Shown: positions 1-5,942 of the stretch, one piece after another
How the letters are laid out: each line of letters opens with the position of its first letter
Numbering within the stretch: position 1 is the first letter of the stretch
From: an uncultured Blautia sp.
GTDB taxonomy: Bacteria; Bacillota; Clostridia; Lachnospirales; Lachnospiraceae
DNA length: 10,707 nt
Assembly: GCA_946538475.1 (NCBI GenBank)
Contig: CAMNGN010000064.1
Location: 1-10,707, forward strand
Direction: 5' to 3'
Translations under genes and position numbers: made by a program
The notes under the pieces: generated by a model
What the model saw: only the letters and a program-made list of their open reading frames with translations
Told to the model about the DNA's origin: nothing
Databases searched by the model: none

Positions 1-268
1 CGTTTCTCCGCTCCGGCGCAGGTCTCTCGGCTTCCGCAGTTTCCTTTTCTTCAGCCTGCTCCTGCACTGCCGGTCTGTTCTCATTGCTTCTTTCTTCAGT
101 CACAGCCTCTCCACCGTCCGGATTCGCTGCCGCTTTATCTTTCTCGTCCTCCTCCAGCATTCTTTCGACAAGTTCCGCTTTTCTCATGGAGGAAATTCCG
201 CGGATACCTCTTGCCTTGGCCAGATCTCTTAAAGTTGTCAGAGGAAGGCTCTCATATTTTTCTCTCAT
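1..268 (-). CDS. rho: Transcription termination factor Rho, N-terminal part (runs off left edge)
   Basis: Reading leftward from an ATG at 266-268, the frame stays open to base 2 and gives 89 residues; the rest lies outside the window. Residues about 8-40 match the Rho N-terminal helical (SAP-like) domain: a leucine-rich start, LRDLAKARGIRG, then MRKAELVERML, the usual 'LAK-GI-G-KAELI' pattern. From about residue 40 the sequence becomes a Glu/Ala/Arg-rich, low-complexity stretch, as expected of the disordered insertion that many clostridial and actinobacterial Rho proteins carry between this domain and the RNA-binding OB fold. Rho is a hexameric RNA helicase that ends transcription in the cytoplasm. 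A GAGGT ribosome binding site lies about 8 nt before the ATG. The start is 17 nt after the nagA stop, so read-through from nagA is plausible. The ATPase core is not visible, so the identification rests on the N-terminal domain alone. Confidence 0.82.
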   Translation of the reverse strand, partial: MREKYESLPLTTLRDLAKARGIRGISSMRKAELVERMLEEDEKDKAAANPDGGEAVTEERSNENRPAVQEQAEEKETAEAERPAPERRN

Positions 269-285
269 TATTTACCTCACGTATT

Positions 286-1494
286 TTATTTTAAAGTGTC
301 CGGCAGCTGTTTGATGCCTTCACTTATGATTGTTCCGTTTTTGATCACTGTCTTCACGCGCAGATCTTCGTCAAGGAGAACCACGTCTCCCTGTTTTCCG
401 GGTCGCAGCGTCCCATATTCCTGTAAAACACCGAGAACGCGTGCAGGGTTTGCCGTTGCGGCCCTCACTGCATCTTCAAGCGAAATACCCATCTCCTTCA
501 CCGCGATGCGCAGGCACTTTGCCAGATCGGTGACGGAGCCGGCCAGATTTCCGCCATCTTTCAGCACAGCTTTCGTTCCGGTCACGATGACTTCCTGCCC
601 GCCCAGCATGATCGGACCGTCGCCAAGGCCTGCAGCCCTCAGGCTGTCGCTGACCAGGACGACTCTCTCCGCGCCGAGCAGCCGGAATACAGATCGCACG
701 ACCGCGGGATGCACATGGTTGCCGTCGCAGATGAGCTCCGCCGTCACGTTGGGACTGTCAAACACTGCTCCGACCGTGCCCGGTTCTCTGTGGCCGAAAG
801 CCGGCATCGCATTGAAAAGATGTACCGCATGACACGCCCCCGCACGGATGGCCGCCATAGCCGTTTCATAATCGGCATTGGTGTGCGCCAGGGAAACATG
901 CACTTTTTCCTTTACCGCATCGATATATTCTTCAAATCCGGGATTTTCCTCGGGGGCAAGCCCCACAGCTTTTACCAGACCTTCGCCCGCACTGAGGAAC
1001 TCTTCCAAAATTTCCGTGCCGGCGGGAATGATATAAGCACCGTTCTGGGCTCCCTTTTTTATCGGGCTGATGAACGGGCCTTCCATGTTTATGCCGATCA
1101 GGTCAGCCTCATGCGGCTTTTTACCTTCTGCTTTTTCTGCAAGCTGCTTCCTGCGGTATTCGGCCCCCGCCGCCAGGATGTGCCTTAGCTCCGGTACCGG
1201 GAGCGTGAGCGTGGCGGGACAGATCGCGGTCACTCCGGCCTGCAGCTCATACTCGGCCAGCGTTCTGACAGCCTGCTGCGTTCCGTCGCAGAAATCTGCC
1301 CCCATGCAGCCGTGAAAATGCATATCGATGAGGCCCGGGATCGCGAAGCAGCCGCCTGCTTCCAGAATCTCTTCGTCACAGGGACACTGCTTCGTATCTT
1401 CTCCGGTCCTTTTTATCCTGCCGTCTTCTATTTGTATAAAACCTCGATGAAATTGAAAATCTTCTCCATAGACAAGCGCGTTTGTGATCAGCAT
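286..1494 (-). CDS. nagA: N-acetylglucosamine-6-phosphate deacetylase
   Basis: This 402-residue protein has the usual length for NagA, the cytoplasmic amidohydrolase that removes acetate from GlcNAc-6-phosphate to give glucosamine-6-phosphate for glycolysis or wall-precursor recycling. The metal-site and catalytic residues of the amidohydrolase barrel are visible: His59-x-His61 in IDMHFHG, Glu138 in INMEGPF, His204 in LAHTN, His225 in HAVHLFNAM, and the catalytic Asp283 in VLVSDS. The substrate-loop motif DGNHVHP follows at about 257-263, and the small beta-sandwich domain is formed by both termini (ending with LRPGKQGDVVLLD). An AAAGGA ribosome binding site lies about 12 nt before the ATG. 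The gene begins 27 nt after the flavoprotein gene stop and ends 17 nt before rho. No nagB (deaminase) or sugar PTS gene is next to it, so its regulation by amino sugar cannot be judged here. Confidence 0.95.
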   Translation of the reverse strand: MLITNALVYGEDFQFHRGFIQIEDGRIKRTGEDTKQCPCDEEILEAGGCFAIPGLIDMHFHGCMGADFCDGTQQAVRTLAEYELQAGVTAICPATLTLPVPELRHILAAGAEYRRKQLAEKAEGKKPHEADLIGINMEGPFISPIKKGAQNGAYIIPAGTEILEEFLSAGEGLVKAVGLAPEENPGFEEYIDAVKEKVHVSLAHTNADYETAMAAIRAGACHAVHLFNAMPAFGHREPGTVGAVFDSPNVTAELICDGNHVHPAVVRSVFRLLGAERVVLVSDSLRAAGLGDGPIMLGGQEVIVTGTKAVLKDGGNLAGSVTDLAKCLRIAVKEMGISLEDAVRAATANPARVLGVLQEYGTLRPGKQGDVVLLDEDLRVKTVIKNGTIISEGIKQLPDTLK

Positions 1495-1521
1495 TCTGTT
1501 CCATCCTTTCGCGATACCCGG

Positions 1522-2892
1522 TTATCCGCAGATCACCCGGGCGACATGAACGCCGCTCGCAGATGCGTGTGAGAGGGAGTGCGTGACGCCGCTTCCGTCT
1601 CCGATAATATACAGACCTTTATGGCAGCTTTCCAGATCTTCGTCGATCTGTACTTCCATATTATAGAATTTTACCTCGACACCGTAAAGCAGAGTGTCGT
1701 CGTTGGCCGTACCCGGGGCTATCTTGTCGAGCGCATAGATCATCTCGATGATGCCGTCGAGGATACGTTTGGGGAGTACCAGCGAAAGATCGCCCGGGGT
1801 CGCGCTGAGCGTGGGACGCACCGTGCTCTCTTCGATTCGTTTTTCGTTGCTCCTGCGGCCGCGGATCAGATCGCCGAAGCGCTGTACAATGACTCCGCCG
1901 CCCAGCATGTTGGAAAGCCTGGCTATGCTTTCACCGTAGTTATTGCTGTCGTGGAAGGGTTCCGAAAAATGTTTGGAGACCAGCAGGGCAAAGTTTGTGT
2001 TGCCTGTCTGTTTGTCCGCCCCTTCGTAGCTGTGGCCGTTTACCGTGACGATGCCGTTCGTGTTTTCGTTTACCACGATCCCGTGGGGGTTCATGCAGAA
2101 GGTACGCACATTGTCTTCAAACTTTTCGGTGCGGTAGACGATCTTGCTTTCGTAGAGTTCGTCGGTCAGGTGCGAGAACACATCTGCGTCCAGTTCTACT
2201 CTGACGCCGATATCCACACGGTTTGAATTGGTGGGGATCTCCAGTTCTTCACAGACTTTTTCCATCCATCTGCTGCCGCTCCGCCCTACCGATATGATGC
2301 AATTGCGGCATTCCTTTGTGTAATCCTTAAAGTGGACCCTGTAGCCTTCGTCCAGTGCTTCCACATGTTCTGCGGGCTCGTTAAAGTGGAACTCCACTTT
2401 GTCTTTCAGCTCGTTGTAGATGTTCTCGAGCACCACATAGTTGATGTCGGTTCCCAGATGGCGTACCGAGGCTTCCAGCAGTTTCAGTTTGTTCTGGAGA
2501 CATAGTTTTTTGTAGTGTGTCCCGGCCGTGGAGTAAAGCTTTGTTCCGGCTCCGCCGTGGGAGACGTTGATCTCGTCCACGTAATGCATCAGTTCCAGGG
2601 CTTTTGCACGGCCGATGTGTTCGTAGAGGGTGCCTCCGAAGTCGTTGGTGATGTTGTATTTTCCGTCCGAGAAGGCGCCGGCGCCGCCAAACCCGCTCAT
2701 AATGGCGCAGGTTTTGCATTTGACGCACGATTTTACTTTGACTCCGTCGATCGGACATTTTCGCCGGCTCAGTTCGTTTCCTGCTTCAAATACGGCTACT
2801 TTGAGTTCCGGTTTCAGTTTCATCAGTTCATAGGCAGAAAAAATCCCACCGGGGCCTGCCCCGATAATGATAATATCGTAGTCCATTTTCAT
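1522..2892 (-). CDS. COG2509-type FAD-dependent dehydrogenase
   Basis: This is a 456-residue cytoplasmic flavoprotein. Residues 5-38 form a classical Rossmann dinucleotide-binding fold (IIIIGAGPGG, ending in the acidic VFEAG strand that holds the FAD ribose). It is followed by a cysteine cluster (Cys46, Cys56, Cys59, Cys62) and the motif GFGGAGAFSDGKY at about 67-79. The C-terminus closes with GLYIIGDGSG and SHASASG, the usual second FAD-contact region. This combination is typical of the uncharacterised FAD-dependent dehydrogenase family COG2509, whose substrate is not established; CxxCxxC may hold a metal or a redox disulfide. Two in-frame ATGs are possible (codons 1 and 3); the first is closer to the ribosome binding site AGGAG at 2912-2916. 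A perfect small hairpin separates that site from the start. The gene is first in a unit with nagA and rho, behind a good promoter at 2948-2976. Confidence 0.85.
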   Translation of the reverse strand: MKMDYDIIIIGAGPGGIFSAYELMKLKPELKVAVFEAGNELSRRKCPIDGVKVKSCVKCKTCAIMSGFGGAGAFSDGKYNITNDFGGTLYEHIGRAKALELMHYVDEINVSHGGAGTKLYSTAGTHYKKLCLQNKLKLLEASVRHLGTDINYVVLENIYNELKDKVEFHFNEPAEHVEALDEGYRVHFKDYTKECRNCIISVGRSGSRWMEKVCEELEIPTNSNRVDIGVRVELDADVFSHLTDELYESKIVYRTEKFEDNVRTFCMNPHGIVVNENTNGIVTVNGHSYEGADKQTGNTNFALLVSKHFSEPFHDSNNYGESIARLSNMLGGGVIVQRFGDLIRGRRSNEKRIEESTVRPTLSATPGDLSLVLPKRILDGIIEMIYALDKIAPGTANDDTLLYGVEVKFYNMEVQIDEDLESCHKGLYIIGDGSGVTHSLSHASASGVHVARVICG

Positions 2893-2895
2893 ATA

Positions 2896-2911
2896 CTGCG
2901 GTAACCCGCAG
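2896..2911 (-). promoter_or_regulatory. Hairpin between ribosome binding site and start codon
   Basis: On the minus strand, CTGCGG-GTTA-CCGCAG is a perfect 6-bp stem with a 4-nt loop. It lies exactly between the Shine-Dalgarno AGGAG (2912-2916) and the start codon of the flavoprotein gene (2892). Unfolded, the gap from Shine-Dalgarno to ATG is 19 nt, too long for efficient initiation. Folded, the stem would bring the two within about 3 unpaired bases. The stem is visible; a role in start-site spacing or translational control is inference. Confidence 0.5.
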
Positions 2912-2947
2912 CTCCTTTCTTTTTAAGCCTGTACGGCCTTATCTTTC

Positions 2948-2976
2948 AGTATACCAAATTAAATGTCTTTCGGCAA
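2948..2976 (-). promoter_or_regulatory. Sigma-A-type promoter for the flavoprotein-nagA-rho unit
   Basis: On the minus strand, a -35 box TTGCCG (2971-2976) and a -10 box TATACT (2948-2953) are separated by exactly 17 bp, with an AT-rich spacer. Transcription would start near 2941, leaving a leader of about 48 nt before the flavoprotein gene. An 8-bp palindrome, GCAATTGC (2973-2980), overlaps the -35 box. Match to consensus is good; activity is inferred. Confidence 0.72.
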
Positions 2977-3089
2977 TTGCTAAACCGCGGGACGTGTCAT
3001 TCAAAGATAGCCGGCAATCCTCTTCGCTGCCTGCCGCTGAGCGACAGACATTCCGCGGGCTATCGGTCAAAAGAGGTCAGTATTCGATG

Positions 3090-3118
3090 TTGACAGAAAA
3101 GCCTTCGTGTGTTATATA
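3090..3118 (+). promoter_or_regulatory. Sigma-A-type promoter for the small plus-strand gene
   Basis: A perfect -35 box TTGACA (3090-3095) is followed after 17 bp by TATATA (3113-3118) as the -10 box (four of six consensus positions). The start would fall near 3125, giving a leader of about 64 nt. An inverted repeat CTTCGT/ACGAAG (3103-3108, 3129-3134) straddles the -10 box and could be an operator. Confidence 0.75.
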
Positions 3119-3134
3119 GAAAAATGATACGAAG
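3103..3134. repeat. Inverted repeat straddling the -10 box (possible operator)
   Basis: CTTCGT at 3103-3108 and its exact complement ACGAAG at 3129-3134 flank the -10 box symmetrically, with 20 bp between the arms. The centre-to-centre distance of 26 bp is about two and a half helical turns. A 7-base direct repeat GTGTGTT (3107-3113 and 3134-3140) also lies here. Binding of a repressor is a guess from position only. Confidence 0.3.
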
Positions 3135-3140
3135 TGTGTT

Positions 3141-3167
3141 CTGCATACCGCACAAATGCAGTGCGGT
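3141..3167 (+). promoter_or_regulatory. Two mutually exclusive hairpins in the 5' leader
   Basis: In the predicted leader of the small gene, CTGCAT (3141-3146) can pair with ATGCAG (3156-3161), and ACCGCAC (3147-3153) can pair perfectly with GTGCGGT (3161-3167) across a 7-nt loop. Each stem uses the loop of the other. Joining both as a pseudoknot would leave no linker bases, so they are more likely alternatives. The second is the longer and more GC-rich. The ribosome binding site (3178-3183) lies outside both. A switching role is inference. Confidence 0.4.
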
Positions 3168-3188
3168 CCGAGAGGGCAGGAGGGACAA

Positions 3189-3587
3189 ATGGATAATTAC
3201 ACCGAGATCGACCTGAATACATCCAACATCAATCAGAGTGAGGGCAACGGCAGTGAAACACAGCTTGCCACTGCCTATATCGTCTATATGATGCTTGGCA
3301 GCTATTTTAAGAGTTGTAAAGCCCAGAGTACTTTGAAGGTGAACAGCCTTTATGTGCATTATACCGAGATGCGGGTGAATACGCAGCTTTCTGCCGAGAG
3401 GAGAGTTGAGCGTGATTTCACTGAGCAGTTTGCCGAGTATCTTCCGCTTTTTGAGGATAGCGTGTGCGAAGTGTCTATCTATGACTCGGGTGATAATCTG
3501 TGCATCCGTTTTGATACCGGGTTCGAGAAGCTGATCGCGGTGGTGGACCGGGAAGGTCAGTATGAGTTTATACTAAAGGAAAACTGA
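3189..3587 (+). CDS. Unrecognised acidic protein, 132 residues
   Basis: I do not recognise this protein. The start at 3189 is chosen because a consensus AGGAGG (3178-3183) sits 5 nt before it; an upstream in-frame ATG at 3156 lies in the loop of a leader hairpin, has no ribosome binding site, and would add an odd Gly/Gln-rich tail. The protein has no signal peptide and no convincing membrane segment. Residues 1-22 are polar and probably disordered (NTSNINQSEGNGSE), and 24-50 look helical (QLATAYIVYMMLGSYF). The second half looks like alternating strands (EVSIYD, LCIRFDT, LIAVVD, YEFIL). Three cysteines (43, 93, 105) are scattered and form no metal motif. It is a stand-alone gene: own promoter, leader and terminator, opposite in direction to everything else here. 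It is probably cytoplasmic and small-domain, perhaps regulatory; no function is claimed. Confidence 0.82.
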   Translation: MDNYTEIDLNTSNINQSEGNGSETQLATAYIVYMMLGSYFKSCKAQSTLKVNSLYVHYTEMRVNTQLSAERRVERDFTEQFAEYLPLFEDSVCEVSIYDSGDNLCIRFDTGFEKLIAVVDREGQYEFILKEN

Positions 3588-3596
3588 GGAAATGTA

Positions 3597-3644
3597 AAGG
3601 ATGGTGCAGCAGCTCCTTTCAGGAGATGCTCACCATCCTTTTTT
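3597..3644 (+). terminator. Strong intrinsic terminator between convergent genes
   Basis: A 10-bp outer stem (AAGGATGGTG, 3597-3606, with CACCATCCTT, 3631-3640) continues into AGCA/TGCT and CTCCT/AGGAG around a TTC loop. The long hairpin has one bulge and one G-A mismatch and runs straight into a six-T tract (3639-3644). It begins 9 nt after the stop of the plus-strand gene. Read from the other side it begins 18 nt after the frdB stop but is followed only by TTTACATTT, so it may end the frd operon weakly as well. Confidence 0.9.
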
Positions 3645-3658
3645 GTTTTCCTGAGAAT

Positions 3659-4369
3659 TTATTTCTTTCTCCCCCACACGGCGACGGCGTTGGATCTGCT
3701 GAGAAGGCGGTCTATGTCGATTCCCGCGGGGCAGATGTCTTTGCAGGCCAGAGATTTTCCGCACCCTCCGTATATGTGCGTCATGTAAGCCGGTTTTAGT
3801 CTCTTTGCCTCTTCGGATGAAAGGGCTGTCAAAAATTTGGTCTCGGGTACATACCCGGCGGCGCCAAAGAATTTTCCGCCCGGCACATAGTTTGGACATA
3901 CCTCCAGACAGCAGCCGCACTGCAGGCATTTGGATGCCTCGAAGGCTGTGTCGTTGTTTCGGTCTGTAAAGGCAAAGTCTCCGGCTGCGGTGAGTCCGAG
4001 TTCTTTCAGATCCTGCCGCAGGATGCTCCTGTCCACCCAAAGATCCCGGATCAGCGGAAATTTGCTGAGCGGGGCCAGTTTTATGGTTTTTTTCCTTATA
4101 TAATTGCGCAGGAACGAGTCGCAGGCAAGCCCCGGCGTTCCGTTTATCACCACAGCGCAGGCGCCGCACTTTTTCTGCAGGCAGCTGCACTCCCACCCGA
4201 TCTCGCCGACGGGATTGCCGTTTATGTCCTGCATGCCGGGTGTATTGTTGATATTCGTGAGGGCTGTCGCGACCGTTTCGCGTTCATCCCCGGTCTGATA
4301 TAGGATCGTCTGAAAACGGCCCGGGGAGTCACTGTTCTCCTGCCGCCATATTTCCAATCTGTATTCCAT
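3659..4369 (-). CDS. frdB: Fumarate reductase/succinate dehydrogenase iron-sulfur subunit
   Basis: This 236-residue protein has the standard length and layout of FrdB/SdhB, which wires electrons between the membrane cytochrome and the flavoprotein. The N-terminal ferredoxin-like domain carries the [2Fe-2S] ligands Cys63, Cys68, Cys71 and Cys83 (C-x4-C-x2-C-x11-C). The C-terminal domain has CLQCGCCLEVCP with Cys148, Cys151, Cys154 and Cys158, and CGKSLACKDICP with Cys203, Cys209 and Cys213. These fit the usual [4Fe-4S] (148, 151, 154, 213) and [3Fe-4S] (158, 203, 209) sets. Extra cysteines 61 and 153 sit beside the clusters. The start at 4369 gives the typical opening (hydrophobic strand, then GRFQT). 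It overlaps the end of frdA by 41 nt, and its ribosome binding site GGAG lies inside frdA, so translation is probably coupled. It is the last gene of the operon. Confidence 0.95.
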   Translation of the reverse strand: MEYRLEIWRQENSDSPGRFQTILYQTGDERETVATALTNINNTPGMQDINGNPVGEIGWECSCLQKKCGACAVVINGTPGLACDSFLRNYIRKKTIKLAPLSKFPLIRDLWVDRSILRQDLKELGLTAAGDFAFTDRNNDTAFEASKCLQCGCCLEVCPNYVPGGKFFGAAGYVPETKFLTALSSEEAKRLKPAYMTHIYGGCGKSLACKDICPAGIDIDRLLSRSNAVAVWGRKK

Positions 4370-5930
4370 CTTCCGTCATCTCCGCCGTCACAAGGCCCCG
4401 GAATGCGTCATTCTTCCCGGGATAATCTCTCCGGTAATGTGCTCCTCTGCTCTCCTTCCTGTAAAGTGCCGACAGGAGGATCGCCTCTGCCAGATAGAGT
4501 CTGCGTTTTTCGCTTTGACTTGCTTTGAGTTCAAGTTTTTTCAGCTTTTCGAGACCGTTTTCCATCTCTTCACCGTCGCGGACGATGCCCAGCGATTCCT
4601 TCAGGATCCCGCCGATAGAGAGGACTGCTTCCGCTCCCGGCTTTTCATCCGCCGCGTTTCCTTCCGGTTCAGAATTCTCCGTATCTTCATGCTCTTCTTT
4701 TAAAGTCATGAGTGTTTCCGCAAGATCCCTCGCCGCAACCCTTCCGCCGTAAATGGCGCCAAGGGTGGAGTTCCCGCCCAGTCTGTTTGCGCCGTGATAT
4801 TGGGAGCAGCATTCGCCTGCGGCGTAGAGGCCTGCTATGTTAGTACGATGGCAGATGTCCACATCGATCCCGCCCATAAAGTAGTGGATCGCAGGATCTA
4901 CAGGGACAGGTTTCTTTGCGGGATCGATGCCCAGATAGTGCATCACTTCTTCCCGCAGGTCGGGCAGCCTGTCTTTCCATACTTCTTTGCTCAGGCTGCT
5001 CATGTCCAGATACACCTGATCGCCGCACGTGGGATCGTGCAGCACAAACCAGCTTTCTCTGGATACCACGTCTCTGGGCATAAGATTGCCCAGCTCGGGA
5101 TATTTTTCTTCCATATAATACCATGGTTTTCCTTCGCGCATCACAAACAGTCGGCCGCCCTCACCGCGGGCAGCTTCGCTGATCAGGCAGCGTTTTCCGG
5201 CGATGCCTATCGTCGTCGGGTGGTACTGGATCATCTCCAGATTGCTGAAGCGGATGCCGGCAGAGAACGCGATGGCCGCGGCTTCTCCCGAGTTTGCCGT
5301 CGTTCCGGTCGTGATGCCCGGAAACAGCCCGTTCATCCCGCCGAAAGCCAGGATCGTCTTTCCCGCAAACGACTGCTGCGTGTGGCTGTACGTGTCGGCG
5401 ACCGTCACCCCGACGCACTCCCGTTTTCCGGACTCTGTGCTCTGTATCAGGAGCCCGGAGAGCTCATGGTGGGCATATCTTTCGATCAGGCCGTTCATCT
5501 CATGTTTTCTGGCTTCATCGATCAGCGCGGTCATCAGCATCTTTCCGGTACTGCTTTTGGCATAGGCCGTTCGTTTTTTCTTCTGGCCGCCAAAATTTCG
5601 CTGTACGATCTTTCCGTCTTTCAAATTAAACGGCACACCGATCCTGTGCATGTCCGATATAATGCCCGGCGCCGCTTTCGTCATACCGCGTACAGCTTCC
5701 GGGTCCGCAATGTACACACCCGCACGGAGCGTATCTTCCATATGATTCTCCGTGCAGTCATTCTCTCCCATGGTATTCAGCGCTCCGTTTATGCCTCCCG
5801 CCGCAAGGACCGACTGGGCCCGTTCGGAAGGCTGAACCGAGATAAGCCGGGAAGGAATATGATTTTCCGCCAGACTGCAGGCGGCAGAAAGGCCCGCAAG
5901 GCCCGCTCCGATGATATTGACCTTTTCCAT
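4329..5930 (-). CDS. frdA: Fumarate reductase/succinate dehydrogenase flavoprotein subunit, non-covalent FAD type
   Basis: This 533-residue flavoprotein catalyses fumarate/succinate interconversion at the cytosolic face; no Tat or Sec signal is present. The FAD fold is at 4-32 (IIGAGLAG) and the AAGGINGA loop at 43-50. All expected dicarboxylate-site residues are visible: His237 (QYHPT), Glu252 and Arg255 (SEAARGEGG), the proton-shuttle Arg286 (MPRDVVSR), His349 (HYFMGGI) and Arg383 (GANRLGGNS). The residue that normally binds FAD covalently (His in SHT/SHS-V of E. coli FrdA or B. subtilis SdhA) is Gln39 here, so FAD is probably bound non-covalently. An acidic, probably disordered linker (about 411-433) precedes the helical domain, and the protein is some 70 residues shorter than E. 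coli FrdA. L-aspartate oxidase has similar length and also lacks the histidine, but the adjoining frdB and frdC argue for a reductase. GGAG lies 8 nt before the ATG and overlaps the region of the frdC stop. Confidence 0.9.
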   Translation of the reverse strand: MEKVNIIGAGLAGLSAACSLAENHIPSRLISVQPSERAQSVLAAGGINGALNTMGENDCTENHMEDTLRAGVYIADPEAVRGMTKAAPGIISDMHRIGVPFNLKDGKIVQRNFGGQKKKRTAYAKSSTGKMLMTALIDEARKHEMNGLIERYAHHELSGLLIQSTESGKRECVGVTVADTYSHTQQSFAGKTILAFGGMNGLFPGITTGTTANSGEAAAIAFSAGIRFSNLEMIQYHPTTIGIAGKRCLISEAARGEGGRLFVMREGKPWYYMEEKYPELGNLMPRDVVSRESWFVLHDPTCGDQVYLDMSSLSKEVWKDRLPDLREEVMHYLGIDPAKKPVPVDPAIHYFMGGIDVDICHRTNIAGLYAAGECCSQYHGANRLGGNSTLGAIYGGRVAARDLAETLMTLKEEHEDTENSEPEGNAADEKPGAEAVLSIGGILKESLGIVRDGEEMENGLEKLKKLELKASQSEKRRLYLAEAILLSALYRKESRGAHYRRDYPGKNDAFRGLVTAEMTEDGIQIGNMAAGEQ

Positions 5931-5942
5931 ATGATCACTCCG

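Larger units (their letters stand above)
2893..3188. other. Divergent intergenic region
   Basis: This gene-free stretch of about 296 bases separates the minus-strand flavoprotein gene from the plus-strand small gene. It holds two outward-facing promoters (minus 2948-2976, plus 3090-3118). Between them, where neither transcript reaches, a 7-bp inverted repeat GATAGCC (3006-3012) / GGCTATC (3058-3064) encloses a shorter one, TCGCT (3024-3028) / AGCGA (3040-3044). No tRNA, known riboswitch or convincing ORF was seen here; a 99-codon minus-strand frame across 3060-3359 has no ribosome binding site and overlaps the plus-strand gene. Confidence 0.6.

Noticed and set aside
1579..2226. Plus-strand open frame of 215 codons opposite the COG2509 gene
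   Set aside because: It starts within the conserved C-terminus of the real gene, has no recognisable domain and no promoter.
3141..3167. H-type pseudoknot from the two leader stems
   Set aside because: Both connecting loops that must cross the stems would have zero bases, which is sterically implausible; alternative folding is the better reading.
3156..3188. Upstream ATG at 3156 as the start of the small plus-strand gene
   Set aside because: It lies in the loop of a leader hairpin without a ribosome binding site, whereas the ATG at 3189 has a consensus AGGAGG.
3060..3359. Minus-strand open frame of 99 codons in the divergent region
   Set aside because: It overlaps the well-supported plus-strand gene and its promoter and has no ribosome binding site; the residue pattern is not protein-like.
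4329..5930. L-aspartate oxidase (nadB) as identity of the flavoprotein
   Set aside because: Length and the missing FAD histidine fit, but no nadA or nadC is adjacent, and frdB (overlapping) and a cytochrome b anchor are directly linked.
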